The notes under the pieces were generated by a model. That model saw nothing but the letters and a program-made list of their open reading frames with translations. It ran no database searches and was not told the DNA's origin. 64,000 nt of DNA from Clonostachys chloroleuca (taxonomy: Eukaryota > Ascomycota > Sordariomycetes > Hypocreales > Bionectriaceae), in contig JBANAY010000004.1 in NCBI GenBank assembly GCA_037952775.1, forward strand, positions 1,116,001 through 1,180,000. The letters run 5' to 3'. Made by a program: the position numbers and the translations under genes. This document shows, piece by piece, positions 22,879 to 34,094 of this stretch; positions within the stretch are counted from its first letter, which is position 1, and every line of letters starts with the position of its first letter.

Positions 22879-24400
22879 ATGGTGCCTGGAAACACCATCA
22901 GGCAGGAGTATGGGGAGTTTCAATGCGAACCTTGTGGAGTGTTCTTCCCTACCTTGGAGGCAATGTTGAAGCACAAAGCAGACAAACGCGCAAATGATCA
23001 ATACGGACATGTTCATTGCCGATTTTGTGGGATGGATTTTGTTACCGAGGAAGGAGAGAAACTCCATATCCAAGAGGTTCGTGAGCACTTCCATGAATAA
23101 ATAAAACCGGCAGTCCAATCTAACCAGCGTTCAGTATCATCCTCACAAGCAGAATCTCGTGTGCCCCGGATGCAATCATGGACCTTTCACCCGCCTCGCT
23201 CAGCTTGTAGAGCATATTGAGAAAGGCCATTGCCCAAGACTCTCCGCCGATACTCTGGATGATGTCCGCGCAAAGAAGATGGAATTTGCGAAGAAGCTAG
23301 TGGCTCTCACGAACGAGCCACTGAAGCATGATTTCTCCAGTTATCTTCAAAGCAAGGCTGAAATGTCAAGTCAGCCAAAGATAACAAGAGAACAAGAGCC
23401 GGCCAAACCCGAGCCGGCCAAACCCTTCGTGAAGAAGGCCGAGGAATGGCCTCGCCTCTCAGAAGCAGTCTTTCAAAGGATGGGTAAGGCTTCTGAGACC
23501 TTGTCCAAGGATCAACAAGCCCCATCTTTGGAAAGGAAGAATGGTGGAATCCGAACCCTAGTTCCTTCGAGCCGCGACGAGAACAATCCAGATGGATCTT
23601 CTAAGACCAACACTTCACAATCAGAGAAGAGTACTTCGGCAAGAACAGATCCAGAGTCCGCGTTCATGTCGACCTGGACCTTACTCCCGCTACCAACCCC
23701 CCCAAATCAAATAACACGGCCAAGCCAGCCAAACACGGATAAGAAGAAATCGAATAAAATCCCCGATGAGAAGGTCAACGACAAGACCAAGGCCGTGGCA
23801 GACGCATGGCCCGAGAAAAAGAACCTATTCCCCGATGCATGGGCTCCCCAAAGCCCAAGTCCTAGGCAACTCGAGCGGGCTACAGCACCAAACGGACGGG
23901 CAATGCACGATGCAATGGATCCTGATCACCCAAGTCATCCTCACTTCGATGCTTCCAGGTACTATTCTGAATTTGTTGGGAAGTCCACTTGCCCCAAGCT
24001 CGAATGCTCGTAAGTAGTTCCCTTTCATGTACGGGCAGTTCAAAGTTTAAGCTAACTAAAACAACTATGCAGGAAATGCTTCAAGAATGCCAGGGGTCTC
24101 ACCTCGCATCTGCTTACCGTTCATGGAAATATATCTTACAACTGTCCCAACTGTTTCAAGAAATTCTACTCTTTAACAGCCCTAACAGCACATGTAGAAT
24201 CCAGTAGCCAACGCTGCAACATTCGCGAAGCAGACGCATTTAGGGCTTATGTCGACCAACTCACCGCTGGATTGGTCGATGTATCCCTTGAACGATACGA
24301 AGACGGCACAAACCAATACGTGACTGCAGAGTCAGCGAAGGAGAAATTCGGGCCCAAGAAGGGCCCAGATTGGAAGAAGCACGTTCCAGGATGGGAATGA
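22879..24400 (+). CDS. C2H2-type zinc-finger protein
   Basis: Exons are 22879-23076, 23135-24009 and 24073-24400 (466 residues). There are five Cys/His modules: FQCEPCGVFFPTLEAMLKHK (about 14-35), HCRFCGMDFVTEEGEKLH (about 46-65), VCPGCNHGPFTRLAQLVEH (about 77-97), CSKCFKNARGLTSHLLTVH (about 356-376) and YNCPNCFKKFYSLTALTAH (about 381-400). A long Lys/Ser/Pro-rich linker separates the N- and C-terminal clusters and includes a perfect repeat of EPAKP. The arrangement suggests an RNA- or DNA-binding protein, but no specific function can be named. Introns are short with canonical ends; the first splits the second finger from the third, the second interrupts the fourth finger right after its first Cys. 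GTG at 22843 is in frame upstream, but the first ATG is 22879. Confidence 0.85.
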
Positions 24401-25310
24401 TATTCTGCAATGCAATCGAATCCAGTTGCGTTGCTGTGCCGGCTTGGAGTAACTCATCATTGTAGGTGAACAGTCTCGCATTGCAGATTTCGATGAAACA
24501 TATACGAGGGGTTTGCTTATGAAAAGCTGGTGGACGATGATGCTTCATGAGGATTGAAGGAAGTTAATCAATTAGTCATCTAAGAAGCCACTGAACAGAC
24601 ATGTGTTTACGCAAGCCAGTCTAATCTCCCAGCAGGATGATGCATCTTAACTGTGGCACAGGGAACTGCGCCTCAGCTTAGCAATATGGCCAGCGGAGCC
24701 ACAATTCATCAGCATCAGAATAATTGAGAGATTGAACAATATAGAATTGGCTTGTTATGAGATTGAAGCCTCCCTCTGCTGAGTACAATGATTGATAGCG
24801 AGAAAATACACATGCATGGTATGTAGGCTCTTGTCCAAGTTGCTATTAAATCATGGTCCTGGCTGGGGATAAAATGCCCGGGGCCGTCAGCATGTGATTG
24901 GCCTGCTCCCGCTGCTAGTGCCTATTATTAGGGGGCACCTGGTAGGGGGTCAATCCGATCGTGGGCTGTGCCTATGAGAGAGGGGACACTTCTGTCAGTG
25001 AGTCTGGCCCCTGGTCCCAATTATTACTTTTTGTCAGCACATCCAGCAGCGCCTCTCCTTCTTCACAGGCAGTGTAGTGTATCGCCAATTTCCATACTTC
25101 TCCGTCATTCACGAGCCGTGGCTAAAGAAAAAAAGGACTCTCGGTTTCCCAGGTCATGCGCCTGTCGCCCTGATTGCATACTTCCCGACCCTCGACAAGA
25201 GAGCATCGAGCCCTGCGATCCCGATATATCCAGACGACAACCCCTGGACCACACTTCCCAAGCGATGAATTGACGGCCGCCACAACGACCACTCCGAACT
25301 TCCTCCCATC
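24401..25310. other. Intergenic
   Basis: About 0.9 kb with the 3' UTR of the zinc-finger gene and the promoter and 5' UTR of PFA3. No coding signal was seen. Confidence 0.55.
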
Positions 25311-26989
25311 ATGAATCGCCGTTGCGCTCGTAGGGCGGAGCGTGCGTGCTGCACATGCGCCAAGTACACGCCATTAGCCTTCGTCTACGGTATCACGACA
25401 TGGGCCGTCTGGGTAGTCGTGAACTGTGGTACGCTCGGCACTCACAAGTCCTGGCTAGGTATGACTTCAATCGATCCAAACCCCATCTCTGAAAGCCTAC
25501 TATCCTGGCCCATCCCAGCTGTCTGCCAGCCTACTTATGGCGCTCTTGCTAACCTAGCACACGTTCATACAGGAACCAGCTCGTCCGTCTTCGGTGTGAT
25601 CCTATATGCCATGCTCAACTGGTGTTATACCACAGCCGTCTTTACGAATCCCGGTTCGACCACCAACGATGACGGATATGGCCTCCTCCCCACGAGCCAA
25701 ACTAGCCAGAACAATGCGACATCGCTTACCGTCAAGAGCAATGGCGAGCTTCGTTTCTGCAAGAAGTGCCAAGCCCGGAAACCCGATCGTGCCCACCACT
25801 GCTCGACATGCCGCCGCTGCGTTCTGAAGATGGATCACCACTGCCCATGGCTTGCGACTTGCGTTGGCCTGCGAAACCACAAGGCGTTCCTCCTCTTCCT
25901 GATCTACACTACGCTCTTTTGCTTCTACGCGTTCGCTGCCAGCGGGACGTGGGTCTATGTCGAGATTATCGACGCTACGGGCTTCACTGACACCTTCATG
26001 CCTCTCAACTTCATCATGCTCGCCGTCATCAGTGGGATTATAGGGCTCGTTGTCGGTGCTTTCACCTCGTGGCATATCATGCTCGCCAGCAGAGGCCAGA
26101 CCACGATAGAATGTTTAGAAAAGACCCGATACCTGTCTCCTTTGAGAAAGTCCATACAGCAAATCCAGAACGCGGCAAACGGCATCCCCCAGTCAGCTCA
26201 GCAGTTCGTCCAGTCTCACACCAACGCCCTACCTGGTATCACTCACCCTGAAGAGGGCGAGGAGCATAGGTCAATCGACGGACCACGCCCACCTGTGCAA
26301 ATGTCCTACGAGGAACTGGAGCGGACGCGCGCAAAGAAGCGTTACGAAGACTATCTCGACGAGCAGGACTCTGAAAAGCTTCCCAACGCCTTTGATATGG
26401 GATGGAGACGTAACTTACATCACCTTTTTGGGCCATCGCCTTTGCTCTGGTTTTTCCCAGTCTCCAACACCATTGGCGACGGATGGGCCTGGGAAACTAA
26501 CCCCAAGTGGGAGGAAGCCAGGGAGCGTCTAAGACGCAACCGAGAGCATCAACGCAATCTTGAGATCAACGCCGGTTGGGGCGATGGAAATGAGGAGCCT
26601 CCAGTGATTATTCGGACCAACGCGGGGGGTGCTGGCAGACACTACCCCCCAGTCCCCCCTCCAGCAACGGGAAGCGAACACCTAGCAAGGCGGACCGTGT
26701 ATTAGGACGGGACCCGAGTCTCTATGCCGATAAGCCCCAAGACGTCCCCTTGAAAAGGCTAAGTACTCGAGGCCGCACGATCGAGGAGGAGTTGGATGAG
26801 ATTGATAACGACGACGGCGATGCCCAACACCAACGTCAGCAGCGGCAAGAAGCGGAGCACCGTGCCATGGATGTTGTTACCAATGGCGGCTGGGGTCGTG
26901 GTGGTGCCAGCGGCATGTTGAGGAAGCAGAGCAGCTTCACCAACGGCAAAGCAGTCACCTCGCGCCTCCATGATGAGGGAGTCGACTAA
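25311..26989 (+). CDS. PFA3: Palmitoyltransferase PFA3 (DHHC family), with apparent frameshift
   Basis: Membrane-bound protein S-acyltransferase; yeast Pfa3 palmitoylates the vacuolar fusion protein Vac8. Exons are 25311-25458 and 25573-26989. The Cys-rich domain reads FCKKCQARKPDRAHHCSTC then CVLKMDHHCPWLATCVG with the catalytic DHHC at about 137-140 (Cys140). Four hydrophobic segments flank it: FVYGITTWAVWVVV, VFGVILYAMLNW, AFLLFLIYTTLFCFYAF and FIMLAVISGIIGLVVGAF. A TTxE motif (QTTIECLE) follows. The 114-bp intron lacks stops and is a multiple of three; I treat it as an intron because splicing restores SWLGTSSSVFGV and the sites are good (CTAG/GTATGA, CATACAG). The raw frame stops at 26705, but the neighbouring frame continues with TPSKADRVLGRDPSLYAD and ends at 26989; one extra C in the six-base runs at 26645-26650 or 26654-26659 joins them (521 residues). 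Confidence 0.93.
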
Positions 26990-29794
26990 TGCATTCAAAT
27001 TCGCAATAGACCATGAAAGCGTTCAAGCGCCAGCGTCACGAGTTTCTTGTTATGTCTTGCTTGCCTCTGTCTTTGTAATGATTATCTTCTTCAACTCGCC
27101 TTTGCGGAAACAATAGACCAGCGAGTGCCTGGTCCAAGTACGCGCCGAGGCTAGAGACCTTGAACTTTTCTTTGCCTGGGGATGGCTTGTCACATGATTA
27201 ATTCTTGGGCTGGCACAGAGGTTTCCTCGGGGACACCCTCAAGGGGATAAGTGGGCGTGAGAGAGAATTGGTTTGTTTTTAGAGTAACAATTTCGTCAAG
27301 GCGTTCTGTGTGGTTCCCCTCCCCCGCCCACCAGAGAGGTGCATGGTGGTTTCTTCTCTCGCTCTGCCATTTTATTTTTGCATGGCATTTTCTACACATC
27401 TTCTGAATCTTAATCTTTCGTCCTTGTTGTCACCGTCTCATGGTCCCAACACCCACCATGAGAAGAGCTCTAGGCAGGGGGGTTGGCTGATGTATCTACT
27501 AGATTTACGTATACCTGTATGATCAAAAATTCCTATTCTCGAGAGACATGAAACAACCAACCATGCTTTCCGGGTTACGGCTGGGCGACTACAGAGGGGT
27601 GCAACCTCGTATGCCGAGCGCCGGCGAGCGAGCGACGTGCCATTGCCAAGTCATATGTGTCTTGGGAGTTTGCCCACCCAACCCTGACAAGGACACGGGC
27701 TGTGATACGTATCACCAAGGTCATCGAGTGCCGACTGCGGCATGACACAAAGACAACCCACACGTACACAGTGATAGCAGAATAGAGACAAATACAACCT
27801 TTCCCAAAATCCAAAACACCCAATTTTCGTCAAGGGTACATATGTACCATCAATATCAGACCCCAAAAAAAAGAGGAACACGGACAAATCCGCCCTTTCA
27901 GTCACCTGCTCGCCACACCTCCCAGCCCGGGGCCCAGCACATTCGCGGAAATAGCTGCATGCACCCCGGACCGAACCTTGGGAAACGTCACACGTGTCTC
28001 TCGCGCGATGACGAAATGGCCCAGAAAAAAAAAGAAACCCTTGGCGATGCCGTGTACGGAGTACTCGAGCCAAGAAAATCCCCCTCTCCCCTCGTCCCCC
28101 TTGCCTTCGACGTGTATTATCACGCGTGAAGATCCTTTACACACGCACCCCCCTCTCTCCTGATTATCCCTCCCTCGCTGATCGCAATTCTTGGCCGCGG
28201 GGGGTATCATCAGTAAAAAAGGATCCCAGCACGAGAAGGGGAAAAGAGAAGCAGGTGGAGGAGGGAAAGGGCGAACGTTGGGGGGGGGGGGGGGGGGGGT
28301 TTCAAGGGACCTCGAGGGGTTCAGAACTCTGGGTTGGGGCGAAACGAACCAAATGGGACTCGCACGCAGTCCGCCTCGCGATTGACATCGCACATGGGCA
28401 AGGGTGAGAGTGCCGGACATCGGGTTTGCGTGGTTGTGCATGTCTATAGTTTCCCAATTTCCTTATCAGTCTGCCTGATCGTCATGAAGATCGGCGTGTG
28501 AACGGGACGTAATGTAACTAGACGTATGCTAACTCGACTGTCCGAACTGCCCTCCCCCTGATGCGTTGTTAGCAAGTTTGGCCCAAAGATCTGCATACAA
28601 CGGGGTTCTCAAGAGCTGCCTATCAAGTAGCTGGGATCTGGGTCGGGGCTGGATCATACAAGGAGTTGTCGCCACGAGCTACGCAAGCAACCATCAGACA
28701 CTGTTTCACGTCTCGGCAGGCTGGCAAGTAAGGAGAGGGAACTGAGGGTGTGTGGTTCATGTCTTGTCATTTCATTTCGTTACGTCCATGAAAGCGCCTC
28801 CCTCCCAGAAAACTCCGCGTATGCTACAAACTGATTCCATCTTATCCTGAATGCACCAACCAGCATCTTCCCTTCGCGGTATTCCTCATCTTACACTCCG
28901 ACGTATTCCTGCCTCGGCACAGCCGTAGGTTGATGCATTGCAGCGCGAGCCACCGGTGATGTATATATCATGCATGCTGTCAAAACCGCCCAAGTAACGC
29001 ACTCTGATGACCCATGCGCGTGCATATGTATGTGTGTATATGCGTGTGCGCGACAAACTCCCTGGTTGACCGGTGAATTGACTCCCATTGACTCTGATTC
29101 GCTCAGTTTTCCATGCTCCTCGCACCTGTGTGTTTTCACAAGGCCTTGACCAAATGAGCAAAGCCAATCATGTAATACACTTCAACTAGTTGATCTCAAT
29201 TTGCCCAAAGGTTGTCAACTGGCGGTGAATTGTTGCCGCTAGTATCATGGCCCTCCTTTGGACTCCGTCCCAATCCGATCAGCGAAAGATGAGATTGTAA
29301 CGACAGTGGAGAGACAGACTCGGCGAACAAGAAAAAGCGCATGGCAAACAAAGGAAAACAGAGGAAATCGACTGGGAGAAAGAAAGAAAAATCAAAGCAA
29401 TCGTGGCTTCCGTAAATATCCCGTCTATGAAACTCGAAGTGACTGTCCTTTTCTCCATTTTGATATTGATTTCTCAATGGCCCATCCCTAGAACTTCCAA
29501 ACAATGTGTGTGGTATATGCATGCCAAAATCCTTAAACACAGCTCCCATAAATCCATGAGCCCCTCGAAAAACAACAGGGGTAAAAAATAAAGATCATAT
29601 GCTGTATGCTAGAACGGGAGTCCTGTCCCTGGTGCAAGTGCCAAAACCTGCAGGCGGCAGTCTTTTAAATCGCTAAAACAAAGGGAAGAAGAAGTTGGCT
29701 AAAAACAGAAGGTGGCTAATGGGTTTCAAACCCTCCACTTCCGAAATGAATAAAAACCTGGTCAACCTGGTTTATTATAAATGATTCTGCGCGG
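26990..29794. other. Convergent intergenic region
   Basis: About 2.8 kb between the stop codons of PFA3 (+) and PLC1 (-), much longer than the other convergent gaps here. It holds a 20-base G tract (28280-28299) and an alternating purine/pyrimidine run (about 29013-29053). Several minus- and plus-strand frames exist, but none looks coding. Confidence 0.5.
28280..28299 (+). repeat. Poly-G tract (20 G)
   Basis: Twenty consecutive G residues between cgaacgtt and ttcaaggg. Exact length is likely unreliable given the homopolymer problems elsewhere in this sequence. Confidence 0.9.
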
Positions 29795-32700
29795 CTAGCT
29801 GTCAAAGCTGGATTTTTCCGCAGTCGACTTGTCGATAGTGCTTCTGGGACTGGTATTGATGCGATTAAACATCTTGCCACCCAGGCTCTTGAATTTGCCA
29901 CCTTCGCTGGCGGCAGGGAGATCCTCCACATATGTTTTTTGTATCGGATCGACTCGAATCTTACATAACAGCGAGGAGAAGAGATACTGAACGCCCTCGC
30001 CATTCTCGAGCGGCAGGGTGCGGTATCCCCGGCGAAGATTGCATACCTTGACTGTCCATGAGGCAACACCATTGTCCTTGTTGCTGTGGCTCTCGCCGTT
30101 GGCGGAGAGTTTCACGGTGAATTTAACAAAGACAAACTCAGGGTGTTTAGTGACCACCCTGAATGGGAATTGCCCATTGTTGAACATAGGGTTGAAACCA
30201 TTCTCGCGAACGACCTCAGTTTGAACTTTCAGTGGGGTGGAGAGCATGTTGCTAAGCCTGGATTCCGACTTGCGCCCGAAGGCTCGTCCATCAAATACCT
30301 CAATCTCGATGTATGGGTTCATGGCCTTGTTCGACGCCAGGTTTGCAGGACGCATCAACTGCTGCGCTGAGAGAACATCAATATTGAATGAGACCACAGA
30401 TCGCTCCTTTTTTCCTTCGGCAATATCCAGGTTGAATGGCAGAACCTGAATGTCGCGGAGCTCCTTTGGCTTGAGGACGTAACCTGACGAGTCTGTACCT
30501 CCCTCAAACATGGCACGATTAAGCTGCATCCCAATGTCATTCGTCTGCCAATTAAGGGCAACCATCTGTACTCCCCGTCTCCAGTAAATCAATGGATCGA
30601 AATTGCTTGATCCAAGTCTGATCCCATCTGGATATACTCGCATTAGGTATCGCATGTTATGCAAGTCGAGCGCCATTTTGTCCTCGCGCGAGTTCCTTGC
30701 GAAGCTAGATTCCATGAAGGAAAAGATGTGGTTATAATTCTTTGCGTCAGGCATGTCGAATCCTTGGAACTTGACTCCGGCACAGTAAACGCCCAGTTCT
30801 CCCAGCACCCGAACAGTGCTGTTCGAGGAGTGTGCCGTAGAGCCGGCTTCACTACCACTCTCGTTGTCGCTATTGCTACTATTAAGTAGCTCGACTGGGA
30901 CCTCGCCCTCGGTAATGGTATTCACACGAGCTTTGTTCACTAGTCGACGAGACGAGTGGCTAGGGGTGAGGAGCGGGCTCTGTGGCAGTGATTGGGAGGG
31001 GCTGAATCCAGAGCTATCGCCGAATATGGAACGGGATCGAGGCGAGTTCAAACTTGAGTTAAGACTGTTACCTCTTCTGCGGCCACGAGGTTCTGTATCC
31101 ACAGGCTCCTCGCGCGGTCGGGGCTTTTTGACCTTGATGAGAATACGTTCCATCAACTGGGATGGAGAGGGTAACTTGTCTGATTCAGGATCCAGTGGCT
31201 CTGTCACCAAACGTGATCCAAAAGATTCCTTAATAATCTCCGCCATGATGGCTTGCTGGGTCGGGTTGCAGTGAACTTCTAGTGAAATCCACAGCGGGAA
31301 GAGCGTCTTAACAAAGGCATATTTGCTGATGGTCGTCATAACCTCTCTGAAGCTGATGGCAGTTGTGAGGGTTCGTCCGTGCACCACCTGTGGCTGCCCA
31401 TCTGGGCCATCCCAACAGTCAACCTCAACACACCGACATCCTTGTACAAGGGCGGCTATGTAGCCCTCTACACTGGATCGGCCCTTGACTTGGCGGCCAA
31501 GCAGGTAGGTGTTGTGCGAACTCGAGATGAAGTATTCATTCATTGGTCGATCCAGAGTAAATAGCTGCGGCTCCTCCAGAAGAGGGCTGTTTTGCTTCGA
31601 AGTTAGGAATCCAACGAATGCCGCCTCAGACATCCGCTGAATTTCTAGCTTTTCCGGCTTCGGGCCCGCTTCGCCCTTGGGTCTCCGGGAGAGAAGCGCA
31701 AACTTCTTCTCCCACAAGAGACGGTTGGAGCTGATATCCTCCCCTTGGACATCCTGCACAAAGCGAAGGAATTCCTCCAATGTAATTCCCAGCTCAGGAT
31801 CCCTCGCAATGCTGCGTATGATCCGTTGGACGTCTGGTCTTTGATTGATTCTACGAACAAAGGTCAGAAACTCGGCAAAGTTCAGTCGGCCGCGTTGTCT
31901 AGCATCTGAGAGGCGGAAGTTTCTCTCCACTATCAACGACGAGCTGTGAATATGCAACTTCTGACAAACCCTCTTCACTGCGGCGATATCCAGTTCTTCG
32001 TCTTCTCCTGAACGTGGTTGCTCTCCAAACTGCCTTGACATCTCTGACTGCCAGTACTGGGCAATTGCATTATCATCGAAGGACATGAGCGAGATCATCA
32101 GCTCTTGGCGGTGTTTGAGCATAGCGTCCAGGAAGGCTGTCCAGACATTGCAGGTTTCTGGACTCTCGGTGATGAGATGCATAATTTTGTTCTCTCTCTT
32201 CGGCGCAGAATAGATGACAGTGAACAGATTTGAAACGCCCGACATGTTGAGATCAAGACCGTATTGCTGAACATCCGAGCCACTACGTACAGCCATAATT
32301 TCATCCAGATGCACGAACTTGTTTGGACGCTTCTTGTCCCAAAGGAGACGGCTTGAATCCGCATCAAAAACGAGGCAGACTCGCTTTGGGCGACTCTTTT
32401 TGGAGACCTTTGTCACCCATGTTCCTCGCTGTAATTCAAGGGGAATCACTGGTCCAGCCAGACTGGTTGTTGAACTACATGCGATTGAAGCAGGGGTGCT
32501 CGGAGTATGAGGGCTTCGAATGGCCCCGTCATGGCCCAGAGCTATTCTTAAAGAAGGGAGGTCATCCCGCTCATCGGCGTCAGATTCGGAATCAATTGCG
32601 CCAACGGGGAAATCGGGAGGAGCCGTTGCATTGCTATCACTGCGTCGCCTTAGCAAGCAAGGTCCGACGCTCGTATCGCGACTATGGGGAGTCGCGGAGG

Positions 32701-33181
32701 ATTGTCTTCTCCTGTTTGTGATAGTTCTTGATGCCCGGCTAGAAATTCTGCGGATCAGGCTGGTGGTTTTTGGAAGACTGGTGCTCACTCCGGGGGTCTC
32801 AGGGATCACATTTGGGTTGCTCGTCACACTCTGTCCTTGCGAGTTTAGGCTCGTCTCCCGTGTAATGATGGACTCCGGCAATTGAAAAGGAGGAGGGCAC
32901 AGATCTTCATCCAAGGCGGGCAAGGGCTCTGGTGATGCCTGGACCGATGAGCCAGTGGTAAGGACAGCGGTGTCTGGGGTCATAACTGGCGATGCCTGGC
33001 GGGAGCTAGAGGCAACAGATGATCCGCTGATCGCGGTAGTCGAACCGCAAGATAGAGTATGCGTGGATTGATTTGATTGAAAGTGATTAGGCCGTATTTG
33101 CCTATTGGTCTGGGGTATTGTGGACATGATTAAGTCCAACAACGACTTTTGAACTTTTTCTGTGTCTGAAATGTCGGACAT
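29795..33181 (-). CDS. PLC1: Phosphoinositide-specific phospholipase C
   Basis: Cleaves PtdIns(4,5)P2 to diacylglycerol and Ins(1,4,5)P3 and so links membrane signals to calcium and inositol-phosphate metabolism. Intronless frame of 1128 residues. Domain order: Ser/Thr-rich disordered N-terminus (1-240); PH domain (about 245-360, RGTWVTKVSKKSRPKRVCLVF onwards); EF-hand-like region (about 365-480); catalytic X box (about 545-690) with SSSHNTYL (His556, Asn557), VEVDCWDG (Glu586, Asp588, Ca ligands) and the second catalytic His601 in VVHGRTL; a 130-residue Ser-rich linker; Y box (about 820-940, MRVYPDGIRLGSSNFDPLIYW); and C2 domain (about 960-1090). All key residues are present. Its upstream side faces the 19.7-kb gene-poor region, which includes a GAA repeat about 0.9 kb before the ATG. 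Confidence 0.96.
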   Translation of the reverse strand: MSDISDTEKVQKSLLDLIMSTIPQTNRQIRPNHFQSNQSTHTLSCGSTTAISGSSVASSSRQASPVMTPDTAVLTTGSSVQASPEPLPALDEDLCPPPFQLPESIITRETSLNSQGQSVTSNPNVIPETPGVSTSLPKTTSLIRRISSRASRTITNRRRQSSATPHSRDTSVGPCLLRRRSDSNATAPPDFPVGAIDSESDADERDDLPSLRIALGHDGAIRSPHTPSTPASIACSSTTSLAGPVIPLELQRGTWVTKVSKKSRPKRVCLVFDADSSRLLWDKKRPNKFVHLDEIMAVRSGSDVQQYGLDLNMSGVSNLFTVIYSAPKRENKIMHLITESPETCNVWTAFLDAMLKHRQELMISLMSFDDNAIAQYWQSEMSRQFGEQPRSGEDEELDIAAVKRVCQKLHIHSSSLIVERNFRLSDARQRGRLNFAEFLTFVRRINQRPDVQRIIRSIARDPELGITLEEFLRFVQDVQGEDISSNRLLWEKKFALLSRRPKGEAGPKPEKLEIQRMSEAAFVGFLTSKQNSPLLEEPQLFTLDRPMNEYFISSSHNTYLLGRQVKGRSSVEGYIAALVQGCRCVEVDCWDGPDGQPQVVHGRTLTTAISFREVMTTISKYAFVKTLFPLWISLEVHCNPTQQAIMAEIIKESFGSRLVTEPLDPESDKLPSPSQLMERILIKVKKPRPREEPVDTEPRGRRRGNSLNSSLNSPRSRSIFGDSSGFSPSQSLPQSPLLTPSHSSRRLVNKARVNTITEGEVPVELLNSSNSDNESGSEAGSTAHSSNSTVRVLGELGVYCAGVKFQGFDMPDAKNYNHIFSFMESSFARNSREDKMALDLHNMRYLMRVYPDGIRLGSSNFDPLIYWRRGVQMVALNWQTNDIGMQLNRAMFEGGTDSSGYVLKPKELRDIQVLPFNLDIAEGKKERSVVSFNIDVLSAQQLMRPANLASNKAMNPYIEIEVFDGRAFGRKSESRLSNMLSTPLKVQTEVVRENGFNPMFNNGQFPFRVVTKHPEFVFVKFTVKLSANGESHSNKDNGVASWTVKVCNLRRGYRTLPLENGEGVQYLFSSLLCKIRVDPIQKTYVEDLPAASEGGKFKSLGGKMFNRINTSPRSTIDKSTAEKSSFDS

Positions 33182-34046
33182 TCTTCAGCTGGAGCTCTCT
33201 GGTAAGCCTTTGGAGGCAGGGTCGTCATTTATAAGACCCGACCAGGGGCACCATACATGATGGAACGGGCCGGTCCAAAGGTTTGGGAGTGGGGATAAGC
33301 AAGTAGCATCCAACGCAGGTGACTGCACTTGGGGTAGGGATTCGACCTGGGGATCGCAGGGAGCACGATTGGGTCAGGGTAGGACAGGCAATTCTGCCTG
33401 GCTATTTCGCGAGGAGTATCTGCACCAGCGAATCAAACTGGTTGGCGAAAACGACTAGTTTCTGCACGACAACTGGAGTGGCCGTGGGGAACGTTGGTGG
33501 TCCGCGTCGATGGATGCACGAGGTCGCAGCAGCTACTAAGACGGGAGTAGATTGTAGAGGAGCTATGCACGTCGCTGTTTTCGGTATGCGCTCCCAAGCA
33601 CAAGTGGTGGTTGCAATGCGCTGACGGCGACAGACTGCAAGGTTCAACAGTGTATTCCGTCAAGGCCCTTGGGGATGGTTCGCGAGCTGATCGCAGGTGT
33701 ATAGAAACACGCCGGATTGTTCCCAAGTCCTCGGTTTTCCTTTCTCCTCTTTGTCCACAGCACAAAGTCGTGTACTAGGCCGAATGTGGAGGCTATCAGG
33801 GTTGCTGCAGGGAATGGCTTCTCGTGTATGTTGAAGGTGGAAGGAAGGTGTGAAGCTTCGCAAAGCAAAGTAGAACACGACCGAATTATACGGTTCAGGG
33901 CGGTCTTGAGCCAAGAGGGCAATGTGTTCGGCTGTCGAAGTACTTGTTGTGGACAATGCGCCTGGGAACCTGGCTGGTGCTTCCGCCCAAGAAACGGAGA
34001 GAAGAGTCGACAAGGCGCGCAGTTGCAAGAGCTTAAGGAAGCAGTG

Positions 34047-34094
34047 GAGGAAGAGGAAGAGGAAGAAGAAGAAGAAGAAGAAGAAGAAGAAGAA
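34047..34094 (+). repeat. GAA/GAG trinucleotide repeat
   Basis: Purine-only tract of GAG-GAA units ending in about ten GAA repeats, about 0.9 kb upstream of the PLC1 start codon on the opposite strand (so CTT/TTC on the PLC1 sense strand). It may lie in the PLC1 promoter or long 5' UTR. Confidence 0.9.
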
